Shown one piece after another: positions 1 to 8,110 of a DNA stretch of 64,000 nucleotides. The stretch covers positions 4,898,001 to 4,962,000 of the forward strand of contig NZ_CP192056.1 of assembly GCF_050942215.1 (NCBI RefSeq), read 5' to 3'. The number at the start of each line of letters is the position of its first letter. Position 1 is the stretch's first letter. The position numbers were made by a program, and so were the translations under genes. Under the pieces are notes generated by a model. The model did no database searches. It was not told the DNA's origin and worked only from the letters and a program-made list of their open reading frames with translations. Source of the stretch: Sphaerimonospora sp050942215. GTDB taxonomy: Bacteria; Actinomycetota; Actinomycetes; Streptosporangiales; Streptosporangiaceae.

Positions 1-954
1 GCCGCCGATACGGCCGCGCCGGCGGCGGACACCGCGGGCGACGACGCCGCGAAGATCGACCCCGCGGCGAAGCCCGGGCCGGACTGGCAGCCGTTCGACC
101 CCGAACTGCGTCCGGCCGAGGGCGGCACAGAACACAATGTGACCTTCCACGTCAAGGAGTTGGAGCGCGAGGTCGCCCCCGGAGTCCGGCAGTTGCAGTG
201 GACCTACAACGGACAGGCCCCGGGCCCGATCCTGCGCGGCAGGGTCGGAGACGTCTTCAAGGTCACCCTGGTGAACGACGGCTCGATGGAGCACTCCATC
301 GACTTCCACGCCTCCAAGGTCTCTCCCAACGTCGAGATGCGCACGCTGAAGCCGGGCGAGTCTCTCGTCTACGAGTTCAAGGCCAGGTTCTCCGGCATCT
401 TCACCTATCACTGCGGCGCCGAACCGATGATCTATCACATGGGCAACGGAATGTTCGGCGCCGTGGTCATAGACCCGCCGAAGCTGCCGAAGGTCGACAG
501 GGAATTCGTCTTCGTCCAGTCCGAGCTCAATCTCGGCCCGCAGGGCAAGACCGGGGATCTGCAGAAGATGATGAGCGGTGAGAACGACGCTGTCGTGTTC
601 AACGGCTACTTGAACCAGTACGTCTACTCCCCGATCAAGATCAAGCAGGGTGAGCGCATCCGCGTCTGGGTCGACAACGCCGCCATCAACCAGAACGTCG
701 CCTTCCACGTGGTGGGCAGCATCTTCGACACGGTGTGGAAGGAGGGCGCCTACCGGCTCACGCCCGACATGGACACCAAGGGCGGCTCGCAGACCCTCGA
801 TCTACAGCCGACCCAGGGCGGCTTCGTGGAGTTCACGCTCGACGCGCCCGGGGCGTACACGTTCGTCAACCACAAGATGATGAACCTCGCCCGCGGAGCG
901 GCGGGCGTGTTCCAGGTCGAGGCCGGCGACAAGGGAGAGGGGTCCGACCGATGA
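1..954 (+). CDS. nirK: Copper-containing nitrite reductase (NirK-type), 5' end outside window
   Basis: The frame is open from base 1, so the N-terminus lies outside the window. Two cupredoxin domains are visible. The first has DFHAS (Asp98/His100 equivalents of NirK) and TYHCGAEPMIYHMGNGM, giving the type 1 copper Cys, His and Met and the type 2 His. The second has FHVVG (catalytic His255 equivalent) and VNHKM (third type 2 His). This pattern is that of copper nitrite reductase, which reduces nitrite to NO at the extracytoplasmic face, rather than of laccases. The upstream Ala/Pro/Asp-rich stretch looks like a linker, so an N-terminal membrane or cupredoxin domain may precede it. The stop overlaps the next ATG (ATGA), implying translational coupling. 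Confidence 0.88.
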   Translation, partial: AADTAAPAADTAGDDAAKIDPAAKPGPDWQPFDPELRPAEGGTEHNVTFHVKELEREVAPGVRQLQWTYNGQAPGPILRGRVGDVFKVTLVNDGSMEHSIDFHASKVSPNVEMRTLKPGESLVYEFKARFSGIFTYHCGAEPMIYHMGNGMFGAVVIDPPKLPKVDREFVFVQSELNLGPQGKTGDLQKMMSGENDAVVFNGYLNQYVYSPIKIKQGERIRVWVDNAAINQNVAFHVVGSIFDTVWKEGAYRLTPDMDTKGGSQTLDLQPTQGGFVEFTLDAPGAYTFVNHKMMNLARGAAGVFQVEAGDKGEGSDR

Positions 955-1409
955 GCTCCGCGATGACGGCCACCACCGGCGCCGACGTCACCGTCACTCC
1001 CGCCCCGGCCACGGGCCCGATCGTACTGGGCATCGCCTCCGGCGCCTCGGCGCTCGCCGGCCTCGCCCACTACGCGGCGATACCCGCGCACCGGGCCGAG
1101 TGGCCCGCTGCCGCACTCCTGTTCACGGTCGTCGGCGCCTTCCAGGTCCTGTGGCCCGTGCTCGTCCGCGTTCACCCGCGACGCGCGCTGTGGTGGACGG
1201 CTCTGGCGGTCAACGTCGGCCTGCTCGCGTTGTGGACGCTCAGCCGGACGACCGGCATGCCGTTCGGGCCGGAGGCCGGCGAGCCGGAACACATCGGAGT
1301 CCTCGACACGATCGCCTCGGCGTCCGAGCTGATCGTGGTGGCCGCGCTCCTGGTGAGGCCGCACCTGCTGTCCCGGGCCACGCGCCCGGCCGAGTCCCCC
1401 GCGGACTGA
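951..1409 (+). CDS. Small four-helix membrane protein coupled to nirK
   Basis: This 152-residue protein starts at the ATG of an ATGA overlap with nirK. After a Thr/Ala-rich N-terminus it has about four hydrophobic segments (starting at residues ~25, ~50, ~80 and ~125), consistent with a polytopic membrane protein. I do not recognise a named family. The coupling to nirK suggests a role in assembly, anchoring or electron supply for the reductase, but that is context only. It ends with a short polar tail. Confidence 0.7.
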   Translation: MSSAMTATTGADVTVTPAPATGPIVLGIASGASALAGLAHYAAIPAHRAEWPAAALLFTVVGAFQVLWPVLVRVHPRRALWWTALAVNVGLLALWTLSRTTGMPFGPEAGEPEHIGVLDTIASASELIVVAALLVRPHLLSRATRPAESPAD

Positions 1410-1487
1410 ACCGTCGCACCCACCGGCGGGCCCCACCCGACCTACCGGGTCAGGCCCGTCGCGGCGTCGGCAGGGAATTCTCCTCTG

Positions 1488-1515
1488 TTGACCTGGGTGA
1501 AAATCGGATAACACT
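1488..1515 (+). promoter_or_regulatory. Candidate promoter of the winged-helix regulator
   Basis: TTGACC (1488-1493) is followed after 15 bases by TAACACT (1509-1515), which fits the TAnnnT pattern of actinobacterial -10 boxes. The ATG at 1523 lies only 7 bases downstream and no good ribosome-binding site precedes it, so a leaderless transcript is possible. The spacer is shorter than ideal. Confidence 0.3.
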
Positions 1516-1522
1516 TGATGGC

Positions 1523-2233
1523 ATGGCACGTTCTCAGCGCCCCCGACCTCAACTTCCACACACCGGCAGCACTCGCACGGCTGTGCTCGACACGCTGCGC
1601 ACCGCCGAGGAGGCGCTCACCGTCCGTCAGATCGCGGACCGGCTCGGTCTGCACGCGAACACCGTACGGTTCCATCTCGCGCAGTTGATGCGGACCGGTT
1701 CCGTACACGAGCAGCAGGCGGACCCGGACGGCCGCGGTCGCCCGCGGATGGTCTACGGCGCACTGCCGGACGACGCCGGCCACGAACCGGAGGGCGGATA
1801 CCGGCTGCTCGCCGAGATCCTCGCCGGTTACCTCTCGGCCACCTCTCCCGATCCCGACGCCGCGGCGATCTCAGCGGGGGAGGAGTGGGGACGGCACCTG
1901 GTCGAACGGCCCGCGCCGTTCGACCAGGTCACCGCGGAGAAGGCGGTGCAGCGGATACTCACCGTTCTCGAACGGACCGGTTTCACCCCGGAACTGGATC
2001 TGAACGGCGACCGAATCCTGGTCCATACCTGTCCGTTCCGCGCGCTGGCCGACCGGCGTCCGGACATCTGCTGCTCGGTGCACCTCGGTCTGATGCGCGG
2101 CGCCCTCGCCGAGATGAGCGCACCGATCGAGATCGCCGACCTGGCCCCCGGCTCGGCGCCGTGGCCCTGCGTCGTCACGCTGCGCGTCGAGCCGGACGAT
2201 GCCGCAGGAGAGGAGACCGGGACGGACGGGTGA
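1523..2233 (+). CDS. Winged-helix transcriptional regulator with C-terminal cysteine cluster
   Basis: 236 residues. The N-terminal third is a winged helix-turn-helix (VRQIADRLGLHANTVRFHLA), as in the ArsR/SufR-like COG2345 group. The C-terminal third has HTCPF and a further CC pair (DICCSVHLGLMRG). This arrangement resembles regulators of the SufR type that hold an Fe-S cluster, although the exact spacing of a proven ligand set is not established here. The gene lies about 110 bp after the nirK operon on the same strand, so it could sense NO or redox state and control nitrite reduction. A start further upstream is less likely because the HTH begins near the chosen ATG. Confidence 0.75.
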   Translation: MARSQRPRPQLPHTGSTRTAVLDTLRTAEEALTVRQIADRLGLHANTVRFHLAQLMRTGSVHEQQADPDGRGRPRMVYGALPDDAGHEPEGGYRLLAEILAGYLSATSPDPDAAAISAGEEWGRHLVERPAPFDQVTAEKAVQRILTVLERTGFTPELDLNGDRILVHTCPFRALADRRPDICCSVHLGLMRGALAEMSAPIEIADLAPGSAPWPCVVTLRVEPDDAAGEETGTDG

Positions 2234-2317
2234 CGAGTTCGCACCCCAACGACCGCTCAGGGCGTGGGTGTGGATCCACCTCGTGGCGTTCACCCGGTGG
2301 CATCGATATAGCGGAAG

Positions 2318-2391
2318 TGCGCCGCCAGGGACTCGAACCCCGGACCCGCTGATTAAGAGTCAGCTGCTCTGACCAACTGAGCTAGCGGCGC
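2318..2391 (-). tRNA. tRNA-Lys (CTT anticodon)
   Basis: On the minus strand the 74-nt sequence folds as a cloverleaf. The acceptor stem is GCGCCGC/GCGGCGC with discriminator A, the D-arm contains GCTCAGTTGG, the anticodon loop reads ACTCTTAAT (anticodon CTT), and the T-arm contains GGTTCGAGTCC. CCA is not encoded. It is a near-identical copy of the tRNA at 32045-32118, with one D-loop difference. Confidence 0.96.
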
Positions 2392-2579
2392 GTCCCCTCA
2401 AGCGTAGCGGTACTTCGGGGTGGTCCGCGCCAGGGACGCGGGGTCGTACGGCAGCTCCCCCGGAGGCTCCGCAGCGGGTTCGGCTAAGGCAATCAGAGCC
2501 TGTCCTGTCCCCTTACGTGTCCTGGATGTTGCCCCCTGTCGCCCAGGGTACGGATTCCGATGAGGAAGGGAGATAGATC

Positions 2580-2951
2580 ATGACACCGGACCTTTGGTCT
2601 TATCCCGCCAGCATTCAACAGGAAAGCGGACAGGGTCTCGACATCGCCGGGTACGCCGTGGAGGCCACGGACGGCAAGATCGGTTCCGTTGACGAATCCA
2701 GCAACGAGGCCGGTAAGAGCTTCATCGTGGTGGACACCGGTCCCTGGATCTTCGGTAAGAAGGTCATGCTGCCGGCCAGCGTGGTGACCCAGATCGACAT
2801 GCGCGAGCGCAAGGTCTTCGTCGGCCGCACCAAGCAGGAGATCAAGAACGCACCGGAGTTCGACTCCGCCGCCTATCGGGAGGCGGGCTACCGGGAGCGT
2901 GTCGCGGACTACTACGGGCGTTTCCAGAGCCCGGGCGGCATGGGCATGTAG
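2580..2951 (+). CDS. PRC-barrel domain protein
   Basis: 123 residues, with a good ribosome-binding site (GGAAGGGAG) 9 bases before the ATG. Residues ~20-85 form a PRC-barrel: GYAVEATDGKIGSVDE, then SFIVVDTGPWIFGKKVMLP and the VTQIDMRERKVFVG strand. PRC-barrel proteins of this size are common in actinomycetes, often stress-related, with no defined reaction. The tail is polar and rich in Tyr and Arg. It stands alone between a tRNA gene and a bidirectional terminator. Confidence 0.85.
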   Translation: MTPDLWSYPASIQQESGQGLDIAGYAVEATDGKIGSVDESSNEAGKSFIVVDTGPWIFGKKVMLPASVVTQIDMRERKVFVGRTKQEIKNAPEFDSAAYREAGYRERVADYYGRFQSPGGMGM

Positions 2952-3057
2952 CCGCCGAGGTCGGACGGGGCCGCCGGCCCGGGCCGTACTGCACCCGGCC
3001 GGGCCCGTACCACCGATCCCCAGCCGCGGACAGACGCGGACGCGGACGACTGCGAAA

Positions 3058-3090
3058 GGGGCCGTGCCCTAGTACGTACGGCACGGCCCC
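3058..3090. terminator. Bidirectional hairpin terminator
   Basis: A perfect 11-bp inverted repeat (GGGGCCGTGCC / GGCACGGCCCC) with an 11-nt loop lies between the convergent PRC-barrel and nucleotidyltransferase genes. There is no U-run, as is usual in high-GC actinomycetes. Confidence 0.7.
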
Positions 3091-3110
3091 TGTCGCGCGT
3101 TCGCGGCGAG

Positions 3111-3710
3111 TCACGGCCAGTGGACCGGCGGCCGGCCCTGTGAGGTCGGCGCGATGATGCGCAGCCGTTCGAGCAGCGTGACGAAGGTCGACGCGTACGG
3201 CGACGGCGCCACGACGGCGGCGACCCTGTCCCAGTCGACCTGCTCCCGCATGGCGCGGACCATCGGCAGCAGCGATCCGTAGTCGCAGCTGTGCTCCGAC
3301 AGCGGCAGGATCCAGGAGACCACCAGATCGGTGGCCTCGAGCACGGGCAGGCTGATCGCCGCCGTGGTGATCGGCTGCGCCCGCGCGATCAGTTCCTCGG
3401 TCACCGGCCGTTCGGCGATCGAGAAGATCATGTCGACGAGCACGCCCTCCTCGCCGTACGCCTTGACCAGCCAGTCCTCCGGCGGTTTCGCGGTCCGGAA
3501 CCCCAGACCGTCGAGCGTCTTGAGCGCGAGCGGGACGTCCTCCTCCACGAGTGCGAAGTCGACGTCGTGAAGCGACGGGGCGGCGCCTCTCGCGTACCCG
3601 GCACAGCCTCCGGCCAGGGCGAACCGTACCCCGGCCTCCTTGAGACCGGCGCCGGCACGCTTCAGCGTCTCCAGGATGGCGTCGGTGACCGCATGACTGT
3701 GACTACCCAC
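3111..3710 (-). CDS. Nucleotidyltransferase-fold protein
   Basis: 199 residues from a GTG start. Residues ~30-55 carry the signature of the minimal/AbiEii-type nucleotidyltransferase fold: ALAGGCAGYARG followed by HDVDFAL (GG...D-x-D). A later acidic position sits in GVLVDMIF. The remainder is helical. Such proteins transfer nucleotides to unknown targets or act as antitoxins or toxins, but no partner gene adjoins this one. A GTG start is used because no ATG precedes the conserved region. Confidence 0.72.
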   Translation of the reverse strand: MGSHSHAVTDAILETLKRAGAGLKEAGVRFALAGGCAGYARGAAPSLHDVDFALVEEDVPLALKTLDGLGFRTAKPPEDWLVKAYGEEGVLVDMIFSIAERPVTEELIARAQPITTAAISLPVLEATDLVVSWILPLSEHSCDYGSLLPMVRAMREQVDWDRVAAVVAPSPYASTFVTLLERLRIIAPTSQGRPPVHWP

Positions 3711-3765
3711 TTACGTCGCTTGCCCCGAGATGTTCGCGGCAAACAATCCCGGGTAAGGCGCGTCC

Positions 3766-4269
3766 ATGACCGAGACCCTGAAGGACATCCGGCATGCCTA
3801 CGAGGGTGAGGCGGAGCGCCCGCTCGCGTCGTACACCCGCGTGCTCGCAGCGTACGGCGGTGCCGTCTCCGCGCTGCTGGCCGCGGCCAGGCTCTGCGGC
3901 CGCCATGCCCCGGAGAAGATCGGCGTGATGGACATCGCGCTGATGGGCCTGTTCACGCACCGGCTCTCCCGCACCCTGGCCAAGGACACCGTGACCAGTC
4001 CGATCCGGGCGCCGTTCACCAAGTACGAAGGCGTCTCCGGCCCCTCCGAGCTGAAGGAGGAGGTCCGCGGATCGGGGCTTCGCCACGCCCTCGGCGAGCT
4101 GTTCACCTGCCCGTTCTGCCTGTCCCAGTGGGTGGCCACCGGATATGCCGCCGGCCTGGTGTTCGCCCCCCGGGTGACCCGCATGGCGGGCGCGACGATG
4201 GCGGCCGTGGCCGCCTCCGACTGGCTGCAGCTCGGCTACAGCCGCCTCATGAAAGCCGCGAATGGGTGA
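3766..4269 (+). CDS. DUF1360 domain protein
   Basis: 167 residues. The family's hallmark TCPFCLSQWVATGYAAG (residues ~115-130) is present with two Cys, followed by a hydrophobic segment and SDWLQLGY. An upstream hydrophobic segment ends in FTHRLSRTLAKDTVTSPIRAPFT. DUF1360 proteins are small membrane-associated proteins found in spore-forming bacteria, related to a Bacillus spore-coat protein. Their function is unknown. Confidence 0.85.
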   Translation: MTETLKDIRHAYEGEAERPLASYTRVLAAYGGAVSALLAAARLCGRHAPEKIGVMDIALMGLFTHRLSRTLAKDTVTSPIRAPFTKYEGVSGPSELKEEVRGSGLRHALGELFTCPFCLSQWVATGYAAGLVFAPRVTRMAGATMAAVAASDWLQLGYSRLMKAANG

Positions 4270-4371
4270 CCTTGCCGAACCACCCCGCGGGGAGAACCCG
4301 CCGCCGGCGAGGATCACCTCGGGCAGCGGCTCATGATGTTATGCGGCGAGTTGTCAGGGCAGTTCACGTCT

Positions 4372-4521
4372 ATGGCTACGTTACTTTGGATCATCGCCGT
4401 CGTACTCGTCATCTCCGGGATCTACGTCATCCTGGCCCGCCGGGACATCCTGTGGGGGATCGTGCTCATCGTCCTCGGTTTCCTCGTCGGCCCCGGTGGC
4501 GTCAGCATCTTCAATCCATAA
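4372..4521 (+). CDS. GPGG-motif small membrane protein
   Basis: 49 residues. Two hydrophobic helices flank a short basic turn (LARRD), and the protein ends with VGPGGVSIFNP. This is the known GPGG-motif small membrane protein pattern of actinobacteria, of unknown role. The ATG at 4372 is preferred over an in-frame upstream ATG at 4333, because the conserved protein begins with the first hydrophobic helix. Confidence 0.75.
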   Translation: MATLLWIIAVVLVISGIYVILARRDILWGIVLIVLGFLVGPGGVSIFNP

Positions 4522-4553
4522 TCCACAGCGGATCCCCACCACCCCAGGCCCGT

Positions 4554-4789
4554 GATCTTGCGAATACTCGCACGTCGGACCGTGAGCAGGGATTTCGCGT
4601 TCATGATCTTGCAGTTTCTCGCAGACCCATCCGCTGAGCAGCCACAACACCATCCGTGATCTTGCACTTACGACTGCAAGATCAGCTAACACATGCGGGC
4701 AGGTCAGACGACCTGACTGCAAGAAACTGCAAGATCACGGAGCTGATTCACGCAGGCCAGGGAGGGGCGGTGCGAGAAACTGCAAGATC
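4554..4789. repeat. Mirrored motif array, copy 1
   Basis: A ~20-bp motif, consensus GATCTTGCAGTTTCTCGCA, occurs at 4554, 4605 and 4658 reading right. Its reverse complement ends at 4683, 4736 and 4789. The inner pair is truncated and forms a palindrome, GATCTTGCA-N8-TGCAAGATC (4658-4683). Spacing is 51 or 53 bp on both arms. The spacers share a CGCTGAgC-like patch but are otherwise unrelated. The array fills the gap between the convergent GPGG and metallophosphoesterase genes. A second copy is at 26670-26909. Confidence 0.85.
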
Positions 4790-4826
4790 ACGGGATCAGG
4801 GGTGTGGCTCTCGTCCGTACGCAAGC

Positions 4827-4859
4827 GTGGCCCGAATCCAGCGGCTGGATTCGGGCCAC
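4827..4859. terminator. Strong hairpin terminator
   Basis: A perfect 14-bp stem (GTGGCCCGAATCCA / TGGATTCGGGCCAC) with a 5-nt loop lies downstream of the minus-strand metallophosphoesterase gene and beside the motif array. It probably terminates from both directions. Confidence 0.65.
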
Positions 4860-4970
4860 ACCCACGTCGTACGTCACGGGAGAACCGCACTCACGTCGCC
4901 AACAGAGCCGTTCCCATGCCGACGGGGAGCCAGCCAGCCGTTCCGATGCCGCCAGGAGAGGGTCGCCGGC

Positions 4971-5699
4971 CTACATGCCTTCGCCGTCCAGGCAGTAGAC
5001 GGCGTAGGCGTGCTTGATGACCGGGAGCGCGACGTTCCGTACGCGGATCCCGCCAGGGGTCACCCCCTGCTCCATGCCCGCATGTGCGTGGCCGTGGACG
5101 AACAGGTCGGCGCCCACCGCGTCGGCCGCCTCCGCCAGCAGATAGCTGCCGAGGAAGGGGTAGATCTCCGGCGGCTCGCCCATGAGGGTCTCCTTGACGG
5201 GCGAGTAGTGGCTCAGCACGATCGTGTGGTCGGCGTCCAGGTCTTTGAGTGCGCGACGCCAGCGGTCGGCGATCTCCCGGGTATGGCGGACGAATGCCTT
5301 GGTCTCCGGCTCGCCGAACTCGCTGGCGCACTTGCCGGCGAAGCCGCCGCCGAAACCCTTACCGCCGGCCACGCCGAGCCGTACGCCGTTGATCGTGATC
5401 GTCATGCCGTCGTCGTCGAGGACCATGATCCCGGCGTCCCGCAGGACCTGGATGATCTTGCGGTCGGCGTCCGAATGGTAGTCGTGATTGCCGAGCACGG
5501 CGATGACGGGGATGGGCAGGCCGCGCAACTCGTCGGCGACGACCCGGCCCTCGGCGACCGTGCCGTGCCTGGTCAGGTCACCCCCCACCAGCAGCACATC
5601 GGCGCGGCTCTCGATGTCGCCGAGCCGCTTGCGGTACTGACCGCTCAGGTCCGCCCCGAGATGGATGTCAGCGACGGCGGCGATCCGCAGATCCGTCAC
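4971..5699 (-). CDS. Calcineurin-like metallophosphoesterase
   Basis: 242 residues from a GTG start. The metal-binding motifs of the superfamily appear in order: DIHLG (residues ~10-14), GGDLTRHG (~40), GNHDYH (~70), LSHYSP (~160) and GHAHAG (~205). The enzyme hydrolyses a phosphomonoester or diester with two metal ions; the substrate is unknown. Its start codon overlaps the stop of the BON-domain gene (GTGA), so the two are translationally coupled, the BON gene first. Confidence 0.88.
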   Translation of the reverse strand: MTDLRIAAVADIHLGADLSGQYRKRLGDIESRADVLLVGGDLTRHGTVAEGRVVADELRGLPIPVIAVLGNHDYHSDADRKIIQVLRDAGIMVLDDDGMTITINGVRLGVAGGKGFGGGFAGKCASEFGEPETKAFVRHTREIADRWRRALKDLDADHTIVLSHYSPVKETLMGEPPEIYPFLGSYLLAEAADAVGADLFVHGHAHAGMEQGVTPGGIRVRNVALPVIKHAYAVYCLDGEGM

Positions 5700-5941
5700 A
5701 AGTGCTCCTCCTCCCCCGGTTCTCTCACCTCGACGAGCGTGATCTCGTTGTGCACCCGCAGGCCGGGGGCCGCCTCACGGGCGACCGTCTCGATCGTGCG
5801 CCGCCGTTCGTCCGAGGGCACCTGTCCGCGGAGATAGACGTGCTCACCCCGTACGTCCACCCGAATACCCAGCTCGGTGGTCCTGTCGTCCTCCGCGAGC
5901 ACCCGCTGCACGCGGGCCGCGACGTAGTGCGGACTCTCCAT
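5696..5941 (-). CDS. BON domain protein
   Basis: 81 residues. After a short helix (SPHYVAARVQRVLAED) the BON pattern follows: GIRVDVRGEHVYLRGQV, a helix RRRTIETVAREAAPG and a final strand VHNEITLVEV. BON domains bind membranes or phospholipid and are usually attached to envelope or osmotic-stress proteins. There is no signal peptide, so it is cytoplasmic. The ATG at 5941 follows a GGGGGA site; an ATG 17 codons upstream lacks one. Coupled to the downstream metallophosphoesterase. Confidence 0.8.
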   Translation of the reverse strand: MESPHYVAARVQRVLAEDDRTTELGIRVDVRGEHVYLRGQVPSDERRRTIETVAREAAPGLRVHNEITLVEVREPGEEEHL

Positions 5942-6069
5942 GGTGTCCCCCTGGTCTCCCCCGGTGTCCACTTGACGACCCGCCTCCCCCACTCATACGG
6001 AAGGGTCCCGTACGGCTACCGCTGCCCGCCGCCTTCCCGGTGAAACGTCGACCAAGTCCGTACGGAAGG

Positions 6070-7107
6070 TCAGCAGCCCCGCAGGAGCGCGATGACGGCC
6101 TGCTCGACCGGGCCGTGGGTGGCCGGGCTCCCCCGATCGGTGTCCTCGCCGAGGCTGAGCAACGTGATCGTCCTGCCCCTCTCGTAAAGCTCGATCAGCC
6201 GGGGATCCACGTACGACGCGCGGGCGACCGCCGGGGTGTTGCCGAGATATTCGGAGACCTCCCGCATGACCCGGGCCACCGCCCGCTTGCGCCCGGCCGT
6301 GCTGCGGGCGGGGCGGGAGACGGCCAGCCCGACCGCCGCCAGCACGGTCGCGTGCCAGGTGCGGAAGTCCTTGGCGGAGACCTCGGTGCCGAACGCATCC
6401 TTCAGATAGGCGTTGATGTCTGCGCTGCGCACGTCCGCCCAGCCGCCGCCGTCGGCGCGGTAGCGCAGCAGCTCCCCCCGGTTCCGCCTGGTCAGCTCGC
6501 CGAGGACGGCGCAGACGTCTGCGTCGATCAGCACCTGCTCGCGCTCTTTGCGCCCCTTGGCCGGATAGCGACAGACGACCTTGCCGTCACCGCAGCTGAT
6601 GTGGGAGGCCCGCAGGGTGGCCAGGCCGTAGGAGTCGGTGTACTCCTCGCCGCCGACCCGGAAGAAGCCGATGTCGAGCATTCGGGCCGCGGTCGCGAGC
6701 ACCCGCTCGCGGGTCAGCCCCTCGCCCCGCAGGTCCTCGGCGATCTGTTCACGGAACCGCGGCAGCAGCTCGGCCACCTCCAGGACGTGGTCGAACTTGG
6801 CCCGGTCCTGCTGCACCCGCCACAGGTCGTGATATCGGTACTGGCGGCGCCCGGCCGAGTCGGTGCCCACCGCCTGCAGGTGCCCGTCGGGCCTGACACA
6901 GATCCACACATCGGTCCAGGCCGGCGGAATGGCCAGCGCCTTGATCCGGCGCAGCGCGGCTCGATCCCGTACGGCACGGCCCGTCGGCCAGATGTAGCTG
7001 AACCCCCGGCCGCGGCGGCGCCGCCTGATCCCCGGCTCGTTCGGATCACTGGGCCGCAACTCCACCGCCTCGGCCATGAGAACCGCTGCGGCCGTCCGAC
7101 GGCTCAT
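6070..7107 (-). CDS. DNA topoisomerase IB
   Basis: 345 residues, the usual length for bacterial, poxvirus-like topoisomerase IB. The N-terminal beta domain contains RRRRGRGFSYIWP and IPPAWTDVWIC. The catalytic domain has KDFRTWHAT (active-site Arg) and LGNTPAVARASYVDPRL, where Tyr is the DNA-attacking residue. It relaxes both positive and negative supercoils by transient single-strand cleavage. It is transcribed divergently from the Uma2 gene. Confidence 0.92.
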   Translation of the reverse strand: MSRRTAAAVLMAEAVELRPSDPNEPGIRRRRRGRGFSYIWPTGRAVRDRAALRRIKALAIPPAWTDVWICVRPDGHLQAVGTDSAGRRQYRYHDLWRVQQDRAKFDHVLEVAELLPRFREQIAEDLRGEGLTRERVLATAARMLDIGFFRVGGEEYTDSYGLATLRASHISCGDGKVVCRYPAKGRKEREQVLIDADVCAVLGELTRRNRGELLRYRADGGGWADVRSADINAYLKDAFGTEVSAKDFRTWHATVLAAVGLAVSRPARSTAGRKRAVARVMREVSEYLGNTPAVARASYVDPRLIELYERGRTITLLSLGEDTDRGSPATHGPVEQAVIALLRGC

Positions 7108-7266
7108 CTCCAGGATCCCCGTACCCGCATAAACACGTCAGTACGGGTTACCCGCCGCATCTCACCGCAAACTCCCTGCCCGAATGGGCGGTAAAGGATG
7201 TCGTGGCCATACCCGGTGCGGGGAATCGTCTCTGTAAGACGACCCCGCGTTGCTACCGTGGAGCGC

Positions 7267-7875
7267 ATGACCGCAGAGGTACGGTGTGAAGCGATGAGTG
7301 ACTCTCCGCGACTGCCCGACTGGGTGTTCCCGCCCCCGGAAGGGTTCACCGCAGCGGACCTCGATCACATTCCGGATCTGCCTGCGCACACAGAGTTGAT
7401 TGATGGAAGCTTGGTCTTCGTGAGCCCCCAAGCTTCCTTCCATATGAGAGCGGTCGATCTTCTCACCGAGGGTCTGCGGCGTCATATCGCACGCGATTTG
7501 CGCGTTCGGCGGGAAATGAGCCTCGTCCTCGGTCTCCGCCAGCGCCCGGAGCCCGATGTGAGCGTCATCCAGGCCGAGGCCGAGCGGGGACCGGATCAGA
7601 CCTCATATGAAGCGGAGGCCGTACTGCTGGTCGTTGAGGTGGTCTCACCGGACTCCGAGGAGCGCGACCGCAGGCGCAAGCCGCAGCTCTACGCCGACGC
7701 GGGCATCCCGCACTTCTGGCGCGTGGAGAACAACTCAGGCCGCCCCACCGTCTACGTGTACGAGCTCGATCCCGCCACGAAGGCGTACGCCCTCACCGGC
7801 ATCCACCACGACCGTCTCAAGCTCTCCCTCCCCTTCGAGATCGACATCGACCTCACCGAAATCGACGCCCTCTGA
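7267..7875 (+). CDS. Uma2 family putative endonuclease
   Basis: 202 residues with a PD-(D/E)XK fold. HTELIDGSLVFVSP is the N-terminal family motif, RPEPDVSVI carries the catalytic Asp, and LLVVEVVSPDSEERDRRRKPQLYADAGI carries the Glu and the late Lys. Uma2 (DUF820) proteins are abundant in cyanobacteria and actinobacteria; their role is unproven and may be linked to mobile elements. The start at 7267 follows GGAG; an ATG at 7294 is also possible. Confidence 0.85.
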   Translation: MTAEVRCEAMSDSPRLPDWVFPPPEGFTAADLDHIPDLPAHTELIDGSLVFVSPQASFHMRAVDLLTEGLRRHIARDLRVRREMSLVLGLRQRPEPDVSVIQAEAERGPDQTSYEAEAVLLVVEVVSPDSEERDRRRKPQLYADAGIPHFWRVENNSGRPTVYVYELDPATKAYALTGIHHDRLKLSLPFEIDIDLTEIDAL

Positions 7876-8110
7876 GCTCAGAAAGCAAGCACTGCGATGC
7901 GCCCCGCGAGCCCCCGACCAAGGCAGTAGCGGTCACGGTCTGTCCGTCCGATCGAGCGCAAGCACGATGAGGCCCTCGGCGCAACACCAGGGACTTAAGC
8001 AGTTAGCTGGTTGACCTGGTGGTTTGGATCTCCGGCGCGAGTGTGGCGGTGATCGGCGGGGTGCGCGGGCGCGACGTGAAGGGGCTCCTGGTAGGAGTAC
8101 AGGTCTCTAG

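Noticed and set aside
4554..4789. CRISPR array
   Set aside because: Units switch orientation in the middle, spacers share a patch and there are only six units; no cas genes are nearby.
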